From an uncultured Lysobacter sp. (lineage in GTDB: Bacteria; Pseudomonadota; Gammaproteobacteria; Xanthomonadales; Xanthomonadaceae), in NCBI GenBank assembly GCA_943913335.1, contig CALTXS010000082.1, positions 1 to 5,379 on the forward strand: a DNA stretch of 5,379 nt, given 5' to 3'. The notes beneath the pieces were generated by a model. That model was not told the DNA's origin and searched no databases. It worked only from the letters and a program-made list of their open reading frames with translations. Within the stretch, counting starts at the first letter, position 1. Each line of letters starts with the position of its first letter. This document shows positions 1 through 5,157 of this stretch, piece after piece. Made by a program: the position numbers and the translations under genes.

Positions 1-176
1 ATCCGCTGTCCGATGACAGCAAGGACGATGGCCTGTCGGTCAACGAACGCAACATCGCGACCGAGGCTGCCAAGGACAAACTGTTGGATAAGCGCCCCGA
101 TCCGCTGCTGCGTGAGACCGCGCAGATCCTGAGCGATGCGATCAACTTGCGTGCAAGGCGCGTCGCTTCTAAATAG
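1..176 (+). CDS. prc: C-terminal end of a probable tail-specific (carboxy-terminal processing) protease, 5' truncated
   Basis: The reading frame is open from base 3 to a TAG at 174-176 and gives 57 residues; the start lies outside the window. The tail is hydrophilic and helical-looking, rich in Asp, Lys and Arg, with an LSVNERNIATEAAKDKL stretch and then DPLLRETAQILSDAINL near the end. From memory, that last pattern (Asp-Pro, then an amphipathic helix with A-x-I-L-x-D) resembles the C-terminal region that follows the S41 protease domain in gammaproteobacterial Prc/Tsp. These periplasmic serine proteases cleave proteins from their C-termini and process cell-wall enzymes. No catalytic residue or PDZ domain is visible because only the tail is present, so the name is an inference from a short segment. 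A strong intrinsic terminator begins 35 bases after the stop, consistent with this being the last gene of its transcript. Confidence 0.5.
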   Translation, partial: PLSDDSKDDGLSVNERNIATEAAKDKLLDKRPDPLLRETAQILSDAINLRARRVASK

Positions 177-199
177 GCACAAGCGCCATCGCAACGGTC

Positions 200-205
200 T
201 AAAAT
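200..205 (+). promoter_or_regulatory. Possible -10 element ahead of the yedA-like gene
   Basis: TAAAAT matches the sigma-70 -10 consensus at five of six positions. The best -35 candidate about 18 bases upstream (GGCACA, 176-181) is poor, matching three of six. If used, transcription would start near 212, exactly at the hairpin, and would place the terminator-like stem at the 5' end of the yedA message. The site sits in an A-rich stretch that also forms the upstream arm of the terminator, so the match may be fortuitous. Confidence 0.22.
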
Positions 206-210
206 AAAAA

Positions 211-258
211 CGGACCCTGTCGTCGTCTTTCGGGCGGTCGCAGGGTCCGTCCTTTTTT
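211..258 (+). terminator. Intrinsic (rho-independent) terminator
   Basis: CGGACCCTG (211-219) and CAGGGTCCG (241-249) form a perfect 9-bp GC-rich stem around a 21-base loop, and the T6 tract at 253-258 follows after TCC. An A-rich stretch (201-210) flanks the left side, so the element could also work on the minus strand. It should end the transcript of the protease-like gene. The T-tract finishes at 258 and the Shine-Dalgarno sequence of the next gene starts at 261, so no promoter fits between terminator and ribosome-binding site. Confidence 0.85.
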
Positions 259-271
259 GCAGGAGCTCTGA

Positions 272-1159
272 ATGTCCGGTTCGGTTTTGCACAAGCCCGC
301 GGTCGCAGCGGTTGTTGCCGCCTTGGCGATTGTTTACCTGGTGTGGGGCTCCACCTATCTAGGCATCAAGTTCGCGCTCGAATCCTATCCGCCGTTTGTC
401 CTTGGTGCGATTCGCATGGCGCTGGCCGGCATCGTGCTGTATGCACTGATGCGATTCAAAGGTGTGGCTGCACCCACGCGCAAACAATGGAAGACGCTCA
501 TCATCCTCGGCTTGCTGATGGTGCTGCTGTCCAACGGCCTGGTCAACTTGGCGGAGACGCAAGTGAGCTCGGGCATTGCGGCGGTGGGGGTCGCTTCGGT
601 TTCCCTGTTTGCCGCCTTGTTCTCGGCCATGCGAGGCGATCATCCGAGCAGGGTTGAATGGATCGGTCTGATCATCGGTTTTACCGGGGTGATCTGGCTC
701 AATATCGGTGGCACGCTGTCCGCCACGCCCTTGGGACTGATCTGTCTGATCGTGGCCTCGGTGTCGTGGGCCTTCGGTTCGATCTGGAGTCGCGATCAGG
801 ATCTGCCCGCACCCTTCATGAATGCGGCCGGGCAAATGCTAACGGGTTCCGTGTGGATGGCTCTCGCAGCACTCGTGACCGGCGAGCGCTTCACTTCAAT
901 GCCGTCCCTGCACGCAACGATGGCCATGCTGTATCTGGTCGTGTTTGGCTCGATCATCGCGTTCACCGCGTATATCTGGCTCAACCACAATGTCCGGCCG
1001 GCAATGGCGCAGAGCTATGCTTACGTCAATCCGCCGGTGGCAGTGATTCTGGGCGTGCTGCTCGGTGGTGAGACGGTAACGCCTTCGGAACTGGGTGCGA
1101 TGGCAATCATCCTCGTGGGCGTAGTGATCATTACGACGGCCAAGCTCTGGCGCAAATAG
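272..1159 (+). CDS. yedA: YedA-like EamA/DMT-family inner-membrane exporter
   Basis: This 295-residue protein has the size and layout of drug/metabolite transporters: about ten hydrophobic helices (roughly 12-30, 40-60, 74-94, 98-119, 128-145, 151-172, 183-203, 215-236, 249-266, 272-290) arranged as two EamA repeats. Recognisable points are WGSTYLGIKFALES with PP at 40-41, an NLAETQVSSGIAAVGVAS loop-helix (92-109), SWAFGSIWSR (165-174), FGSIIAFTAY (225-234), and SYAYVNPPVAVILG followed by GGE (248-267). The same order and near-identical wording occur in E. coli YedA, hence the symbol. Family members export amino acids, metabolites or drugs by proton exchange; the substrate of YedA itself is not well defined. 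The ATG is supported by AGGAG at 261-265, six bases upstream. The sequence is intact with no missing segment. A transcript could continue into the lipoprotein gene 71 bases downstream. Confidence 0.88.
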   Translation: MSGSVLHKPAVAAVVAALAIVYLVWGSTYLGIKFALESYPPFVLGAIRMALAGIVLYALMRFKGVAAPTRKQWKTLIILGLLMVLLSNGLVNLAETQVSSGIAAVGVASVSLFAALFSAMRGDHPSRVEWIGLIIGFTGVIWLNIGGTLSATPLGLICLIVASVSWAFGSIWSRDQDLPAPFMNAAGQMLTGSVWMALAALVTGERFTSMPSLHATMAMLYLVVFGSIIAFTAYIWLNHNVRPAMAQSYAYVNPPVAVILGVLLGGETVTPSELGAMAIILVGVVIITTAKLWRK

Positions 1160-1168
1160 CCGTGCTTG

Positions 1169-1210
1169 CCACAGGGTTCAGGCACCCCGTGGTGAAATGG
1201 ATTCATCACC
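1169..1210 (+). other. Overlapping short inverted repeats upstream of the lipoprotein gene
   Basis: Three stems share bases and so exclude one another. CCAC-A-GGG (1169-1176) can pair with CCC-C-GTGG (1185-1192); CACC (1183-1186) with GGTG (1191-1194); and GGTGA (1191-1195) with TCACC (1206-1210). All are short. None is followed by a T-tract, so this is not a classical terminator for the yedA-like gene. It lies just before the ribosome-binding site at 1220-1223 and could be a leader structure, or could be chance. Confidence 0.2.
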
Positions 1211-1230
1211 GCTAAGCCCGGAGTTGGATC

Positions 1231-1860
1231 GTGCGTTGGTTCCCCACTTTGATGTGTGCAGCCTTGCTGCCATGCGCGGCACTGACTGCGTGCAATCGTC
1301 CTGACCGGAACGAGCCGGTCCAACCGATCGCCTCGGATGCGCCATCGGTGGTAACGCCCGAAGCGCCTGTAGCGCCTTCGACGGATGCTGCGCAGCCGAG
1401 TAACAAGTACGCCACTAACCCCGCGCCGGTTGCCGACGCCGCGCCGACTCCCACCAAGCTCGACGATCGCAGCACGGCTGTGAATCTGATCCGCTCGTAT
1501 TACAACGCGATCAACCGTCACGAGTACTCACGCGCGCACGACTACTGGAACGAAGGCAGCGCCGTGCAACCACTCGCCGATTTCAAGCGCGGCTTTAGCG
1601 ACACTGCATTTGTCGATGTAGAGTTTGGCGAAGTGACCTCGGACGCCGGCATGAGCCAACGTTGGTCCAGCGTTCCGGTCGTTCTATCGGTGACGACGAC
1701 CGCGGGTCGGACGCGCTGGTTTGGCGGCTGCTATGTCACGCATCTCACCGTCCCCGAAGTGCAGAACACTCCGACACCGGAACCGATGAGCATCGATCGC
1801 GCCAGAATGACTGCGGCCGGCAATCTGTCCGCGGCGCGCAAGCTCGCGATCTGCACGTAA
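1231..1860 (+). CDS. Hypothetical lipoprotein with a probable NTF2-like domain
   Basis: The product has 209 residues. It starts at GTG, supported by GGAG at 1220-1223 with a 7-base spacer. Residues 1-21 form a lipoprotein signal peptide: Arg2, a hydrophobic core, and a lipobox Leu18-Thr-Ala-Cys21. Cys21 would be acylated; the +2 residue is Asn rather than Asp, which in enteric bacteria favours transfer to the outer membrane. Residues 22-75 are a Pro/Ala/Asp-rich, probably disordered linker. Residues 80-209 look like one compact domain. A helix with AVNLIRSYYNAINRHEYSRA resembles the opening helix of NTF2-like/SnoaL-like proteins, and strand-like segments follow (VDVEFGEV, PVVLSVTTT, WFGGCYVTHL). 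Cys167 and Cys208 in this domain could form a periplasmic disulfide, unlike the three cysteines of the signal peptide. I do not recognise a named family member and cannot assign a function. It may be co-transcribed with the yedA-like gene. Confidence 0.75.
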   Translation: MRWFPTLMCAALLPCAALTACNRPDRNEPVQPIASDAPSVVTPEAPVAPSTDAAQPSNKYATNPAPVADAAPTPTKLDDRSTAVNLIRSYYNAINRHEYSRAHDYWNEGSAVQPLADFKRGFSDTAFVDVEFGEVTSDAGMSQRWSSVPVVLSVTTTAGRTRWFGGCYVTHLTVPEVQNTPTPEPMSIDRARMTAAGNLSAARKLAICT

Positions 1861-1901
1861 CGCGCAAGCCGCGCAAATCCGGCTAACTGAAATAAAAGTG
1901 C

Positions 1902-1911
1902 GGCGGCCGCC
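1902..1911. repeat. GC palindrome in the convergent intergenic region
   Basis: GGCGGCCGCC is a perfect 10-bp palindrome. Read on the minus strand it is followed by GCACTTTTATTTC, so it could form a weak terminator for the ABC exporter operon. The self-paired stem is only about three base pairs with a four-base loop, and the T-run is broken. On the plus strand it runs into a C7 run and cannot act as a classical terminator. Confidence 0.25.
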
Positions 1912-1987
1912 CCCCCTTCAACCCCCCTTCTCTGCCGTTTATTTTTTATTTTTTGCTCTTTATTTTTTGCTTTTTGCTTTTTGCTTT
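1910..1987. repeat. Low-complexity C-run and T-rich tract with tandem TTTTTGC units
   Basis: The 128-base gap between the converging lipoprotein and permease genes holds no gene. It contains a C7 run (1910-1916), then a C6 run (1922-1927), then an almost pure pyrimidine stretch. TTTATTTTTTGC occurs at 1945-1956 and again at 1959-1970, and TTTTTGC is repeated three times without a break at 1964-1984. The composition is sharply unlike the GC-rich genes on either side. Such tracts are prone to replication slippage. On the minus strand the tract reads as A-rich sequence immediately after the last permease stop codon, followed by two G-runs. No strong hairpin precedes the T-rich part on the plus strand. 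Confidence 0.8.
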
Positions 1988-1988
1988 A

Positions 1989-3296
1989 TCAAAGCGCCCT
2001 CAGCGCATCCGTAATCCGCATCCGCGCCGCCCGTAGCGCCGGATAAAAACCGCCGACGAAACCAATTGCCAGAGCCCACTTCAGACCGTTCCAGAGCAAG
2101 TCCGGAGTGACGTGAAACTTAAACACGACTTGAGAGAAGTTGCTGCCCATGGTGCTGACTTCGGAGCCGCTAAAGAGCAGCCAGGCCAGTCCTGCGCCGA
2201 GCGCACCACCCACCACAGCCAGTAGCATGGTTTCCAGCATGATGGCTGCAACGACCGGCGCACCATTAAAGCCCAAGGCGCGCAACGTGCCGATCTCGCG
2301 CGCACGACCGGCCACGGCCGCGTACATCGAGTTGAGCGCGCCAAAGATTGCGCCAATGGCCATGATGGCAGCAACGATCTTGCCCAGGAATCCCAACGTC
2401 TTGGTCAGGCCTTCGGACTGTTTGGCGAAATAGGACTTGGTGGTGGCGACATCAAACTTGAGCGTGGGATCGGCGGCGATGGCCGTCTGCAGGCTCTTGA
2501 TGGCGGCGTCCGACTCGAGCGTGCCGATGACGGATTGAAAATCACTGCGGTTGTAGGCGGCAGCCAAGCTGTCCGCATCAGTCCAGAGTTCGGATTCGTG
2601 GCTGTCGCCGCTGGCAAAAATGCCTACTACCGTCCAGATTTGATTACCGAGTTTGAGTTGCTTGCCAACCTGCAGGTTGCGGAATTGCGTGCTGGCACCG
2701 CGGCCCGCAATCAGTTCGCGTAGGCCGGGAGTAAAGCGACGGCCATCGACGAGTTTGACATGCGGGTTGACATCAAAGGCGGCCGGACCGACGCCGCGAA
2801 ACTGCACGTTAGTGTCCGTGCCGTCTTTCCGGCTTTGCAGGTTTACGACTTGCGAGCGCTCTGCCGAAATCAGCGGACGGCCATCCTTGCCTTTTGCAAA
2901 GCCGGGCAGATTGCCGATCCGTGGCACCTGGTCACGCGTGATTACAGAGTTGGTTTCGGCCTGTGAGCCCGCGCGCAACAGGATGACAGTCCGCTCGTCG
3001 CCCGAACCGGTCAGGGTCTTCTTGAGACCCTCGCCCATGCTCAACATGGCAACGAGGACCCCCACCACGCCCGCAATGCCAATTACGATGACTAGCGACT
3101 CACCCCAACGCTGCGGCAAGCTTTGCAGGCCCATGCTGAGAATCTGTGCGGCACGCTTGCCGCTTCGGGTCAGAAGCAGCCATGCAAGCAGCACCACCAC
3201 CAGCACCAAAGCGCCAAGCGGTGGCATCGCAATCCAAGCGGCCAGCACGGCCACTACCACAAGCAGCAAACCGAGCGAGATCAGAAATTTTTTCAT
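1989..3296 (-). CDS. FtsX/MacB-type ABC exporter permease with an extra N-terminal membrane hairpin
   Basis: This 435-residue inner-membrane protein is the second permease of the operon. The MacB-type core is clear: a membrane helix at about 67-88 ending in MLSMGEGLKKTL, a periplasmic domain of about 200 residues (about 95-300), and three C-terminal helices (about 302-324, 348-375, 403-421). NSMYAAVAGRAREIGTLRAL (322-341) is the cytoplasmic loop that contacts the ATPase in FtsX-family permeases, and PALRAARMRITDALRAL is the typical C-terminal tail. Ahead of the core, residues 4-24 and 26-43 form two more hydrophobic segments separated by a Met-Pro-Pro turn, giving six predicted helices where family members usually have four. 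The ATG is well supported by AAGGAGA, seven bases from the start by its GGAG, so the extra segment is probably real. It should pair with the upstream permease and the ATPase. Substrate unknown. Confidence 0.88.
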   Translation of the reverse strand: MKKFLISLGLLLVVVAVLAAWIAMPPLGALVLVVVLLAWLLLTRSGKRAAQILSMGLQSLPQRWGESLVIVIGIAGVVGVLVAMLSMGEGLKKTLTGSGDERTVILLRAGSQAETNSVITRDQVPRIGNLPGFAKGKDGRPLISAERSQVVNLQSRKDGTDTNVQFRGVGPAAFDVNPHVKLVDGRRFTPGLRELIAGRGASTQFRNLQVGKQLKLGNQIWTVVGIFASGDSHESELWTDADSLAAAYNRSDFQSVIGTLESDAAIKSLQTAIAADPTLKFDVATTKSYFAKQSEGLTKTLGFLGKIVAAIMAIGAIFGALNSMYAAVAGRAREIGTLRALGFNGAPVVAAIMLETMLLAVVGGALGAGLAWLLFSGSEVSTMGSNFSQVVFKFHVTPDLLWNGLKWALAIGFVGGFYPALRAARMRITDALRAL

Positions 3297-3302
3297 GCCC
3301 GT

Positions 3303-3310
3303 TCTCCTTA
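3303..3310 (-). promoter_or_regulatory. Ribosome-binding site overlapping the preceding stop codon
   Basis: On the minus strand the TAA of the first permease (3310-3308) runs straight into AAGGAGA; GGAG occupies 3307-3304, seven bases before the ATG at 3296. This strong site fixes the start of the second permease, which keeps its additional N-terminal hydrophobic segments. The close stop/SD/start arrangement favours re-initiation by ribosomes finishing the upstream gene. Confidence 0.8.
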
Positions 3311-4468
3311 GCGGCCGGCCAGTGCATCGACAATGTTCAGACGCATCGCGCGCATTGCCGGTAACAGACCGACCAGCAGGCCAAACGCGACCATCAGACC
3401 CAGACCGAGCAGCCAGGTATTCTTGCCAAGACCGCTAATCGGCATCATGCCGCCACTGATCGTTGCCACGATCTTCATGAGCACAGTAGCTGCGACCATG
3501 CCGATCAGGCCGGCAACGATCACCAGGATCAGCGATTCGGCCAAGACCATCCACAACACTGCGCGGTTGGAAAAACCGATGGTCTTGAGAACGGCCAGCT
3601 CCGGAATGCGTTCGCGCACGGCTTGTGCCATGGTGTTGCCGGTCAGCATCAGCAACGTAAAGAACACCGCTCCCATGATGTAAGTCACGATCTTGCCGAT
3701 GTCACCGATCTGTTTGACAAAGCTCTGCTGGAATGCAGCCTCGGTCTCTGTCTTCGTTTCCGCATCGGAGTTCATGCTTAGTGCGTCCACCGCCTTGGCA
3801 ATACGAGTCGCATTGTCCGGGCTGTCAACGGCAATGGCGTACCAGCCCACACGACCTTTGACGTAATCGTTGGCTTCGTCAAAGTATTGCCAGTGGAACA
3901 CCAGCGAATTCTCCTCGCCGACGCGCTTGCGGTCCTTGGCTCGGAACGTGCCCCTGATCTTGAATGTCCAGGTGTTGCCACCTTTGGTCGGAAAGATTGT
4001 GGCCTGCAGTGGGATGTCCTGTCCCACCTTCCAGTTGAACTTTTTCAGCAGTGATTCGCCGACAATGACGCCATTGCGAGTGGCCTGCCAGTCCTTGAGC
4101 TGTTGCGGCGCGACCTCGTACTCCGGATACATCAGAAAGTAATCGGGATCCACCGCAAAATTAGGGAAAAACTGCTTGGGGTCCTGATAGTAGCCGCCAA
4201 ACCACGAACCCGTGGAGACGCGAGTGATGCCGGGCACGGTCTTTAACCGTTGCTCGAGCGAAGCCGGCAACATTTGCGTCAATGACAGCTTGGAGGACAC
4301 GATCATGCGGTTGGCGCCTTCGACCGTCTTGCCGCTGTTGGCAAAGGTGTCGCGTACCGAGTCGAGCATGCCGAATAGTGCAAAGGCGACCACCACCGAG
4401 AACATCGTCAGAAAGGTGCGCAACTTGCTGCGAAATAGCGCAGCACCGATGAGATGCAGGTATTTCAT
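3308..4468 (-). CDS. FtsX/MacB-type ABC exporter permease
   Basis: This 386-residue protein has the standard four-helix layout of MacB/DevC-type permeases. One N-terminal helix (about 16-36) follows the short RSKLRTFLTM entry. Then comes a periplasmic domain of about 215 residues (40-255), which would contact the adaptor protein, and three helices (about 257-280, 304-334, 350-370). GNTMAQAVRERIPELAVLKT (277-296) is the family's ATPase-coupling loop, and LPAMRAMRLNIVDALAGR is the C-terminal signature. It differs throughout from the downstream permease, so the two probably form a heterodimer. The ATG overlaps the ATPase stop in an ATGA, with no Shine-Dalgarno at normal distance; an AAGGGTG lies about 25 bases upstream. 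The start is inside a perfect hairpin, so expression should depend on translation of the ATPase gene. Known relatives export peptides, lipoproteins, glycolipids or macrolides; nothing here selects among them. Confidence 0.9.
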   Translation of the reverse strand: MKYLHLIGAALFRSKLRTFLTMFSVVVAFALFGMLDSVRDTFANSGKTVEGANRMIVSSKLSLTQMLPASLEQRLKTVPGITRVSTGSWFGGYYQDPKQFFPNFAVDPDYFLMYPEYEVAPQQLKDWQATRNGVIVGESLLKKFNWKVGQDIPLQATIFPTKGGNTWTFKIRGTFRAKDRKRVGEENSLVFHWQYFDEANDYVKGRVGWYAIAVDSPDNATRIAKAVDALSMNSDAETKTETEAAFQQSFVKQIGDIGKIVTYIMGAVFFTLLMLTGNTMAQAVRERIPELAVLKTIGFSNRAVLWMVLAESLILVIVAGLIGMVAATVLMKIVATISGGMMPISGLGKNTWLLGLGLMVAFGLLVGLLPAMRAMRLNIVDALAGR

Positions 4469-5154
4469 GACGGCTGACCGTCATCGACCAGTTCACCCTT
4501 GTCCAGATGCACGACACGGCTGGCGTGTTCGGCGGCTTTGGGATCGTGGGTGACCATCAGTATGGTCTTGCCGTGCTGACGGTTCAGTTCGTTGAGCAGA
4601 TTGAGAACATCTTCGGCGGACTGACGGTCAAGGTCGCCGGTCGGCTCATCGCAAATCAGCAGTTTGGGATCAGAAACGATGGCGCGGGCAATGGAGACGC
4701 GCTGTTGCTGGCCGCCGGAGAGTTCGTTGGGCTTGTGCTTGGCGCGGTCAGCCAGACCGACCAACTGCAATGCCACGGCGGCCCGTTGCCGCCGCTCGGC
4801 GGCGCTGAGGTTGGTGAGCAGCAGGGGCAACTCGACATTGCGTTGCGCCGTCAGTGTCGGCATCAGATTGTAGAACTGGAACACAAAGCCCACGTTCTCA
4901 CTGCGCCAATGCGCTAGCTGATTGCTGCTCAGCTCATCAATGCGCTCGCCGTCAATACGAATTTCGCCATCGGTGGGGTTGTCCAGCCCGCCGATCAGGT
5001 TCAACAGCGTGGATTTGCCCGAGCCCGATGGTCCCATCAGCGCTACAAACTCGCCTTGTCGGATGTCGAGTTGGATGCTGTGCAGCACCTCGACCACCTC
5101 CGAACCGCGACGGTAATCCTTTCGGACATTACGAATGGTGACGAGGTCGCTCAT
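4465..5154 (-). CDS. ABC exporter ATPase of the MacB/LolD family
   Basis: This 229-residue cytoplasmic nucleotide-binding subunit has every catalytic motif: Walker [10 protein letters not shown] (41-49), Q-loop Gln93 in FQFYNL, the ABC signature LSGGQQQR (145-152), Walker B LLICDEPT with catalytic Glu170, D-loop GDLD (173-176) and H-loop His203. The run [20 protein letters not shown] after Walker A is typical of the MacB/LolD/DevA group, which powers export by moving the periplasmic part of FtsX-type permeases rather than by passing substrate through the membrane. Length is normal for a free-standing subunit; in MacB itself this domain is fused to the permease, here it is separate. Its ATG lies 3 bases after the adaptor stop codon, with GGAGG at 5170-5166, eleven bases upstream and inside the adaptor coding sequence. 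It is assigned to the MacB-type group and not to LolD proper because of the adaptor and double-permease context. Confidence 0.95.
   Translation of the reverse strand: MSDLVTIRNVRKDYRRGSEVVEVLHSIQLDIRQGEFVALMGPSGSGKSTLLNLIGGLDNPTDGEIRIDGERIDELSSNQLAHWRSENVGFVFQFYNLMPTLTAQRNVELPLLLTNLSAAERRQRAAVALQLVGLADRAKHKPNELSGGQQQRVSIARAIVSDPKLLICDEPTGDLDRQSAEDVLNLLNELNRQHGKTILMVTHDPKAAEHASRVVHLDKGELVDDGQPS
4467..4484 (-). promoter_or_regulatory. Hairpin enclosing the ATPase-stop/permease-start junction
   Basis: On the mRNA, AUGACGG (4484-4478) pairs perfectly with CCGUCAU (4473-4467) around a UCAG tetraloop. The start codon of the first permease is 4468-4466, so its A and U lie in the stem, and the overlapping UGA stop of the ATPase (4467-4465) is at its foot. 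Formed, the hairpin would hide the start; a ribosome completing the ATPase gene would open it. This gives a plausible mechanism for translational coupling. The pairing is seen directly, its function is inferred. Confidence 0.5.
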
Positions 5155-5157
5155 GGA

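Noticed and set aside
359..835. A 158-codon minus-strand frame inside the yedA-like gene
   Set aside because: It is fully contained opposite a convincing ten-helix transporter. Its His/Gln/Asp/Arg-rich translation is the expected antisense image of membrane-helix codons.
1021..1521. A 166-codon minus-strand frame overlapping the yedA-like and lipoprotein genes
   Set aside because: It crosses two genes that each have a supported start and clear protein features. Its Arg-rich composition is typical of an antisense shadow.
1868..1883. GCCG/CGGC inverted repeat after the lipoprotein stop as a terminator
   Set aside because: The stem is only four base pairs with an eight-base loop, and A-rich rather than T-rich sequence follows on the plus strand.
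1938..1987. The T-rich tandem repeats as a CRISPR array or attachment site
   Set aside because: The units are only 7-12 bases with no unique spacers, and no integrase or cas gene is near. This is simple-sequence repetition.
2653..3438. A 261-codon open frame on the plus strand opposite the second permease
   Set aside because: It lies antisense to a well-supported permease and its translation is rich in Ser, Thr, Arg and Pro with no domain pattern. It also runs across the junction between the two permease genes, so it is a shadow of GC-biased coding sequence.
4161..4517. Out-of-frame minus-strand frame across the ATPase/permease junction, with an ATG at 4484 nine bases after AAGGGTG
   Set aside because: The spacing from AAGGGTG to this ATG is tempting, but the 118-residue translation has no membrane or domain features and the frame runs through the real permease coding sequence. 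It would also compete with the ATGA-coupled start. Translation there is possible but unsupported.
4465..5154. The ATPase as LolD of the LolCDE lipoprotein-sorting system
   Set aside because: The motifs fit LolD as well as MacB. However, an adaptor gene lies immediately upstream, and the permease order and periplasmic-domain lengths fit a tripartite exporter better than LolC/LolE.
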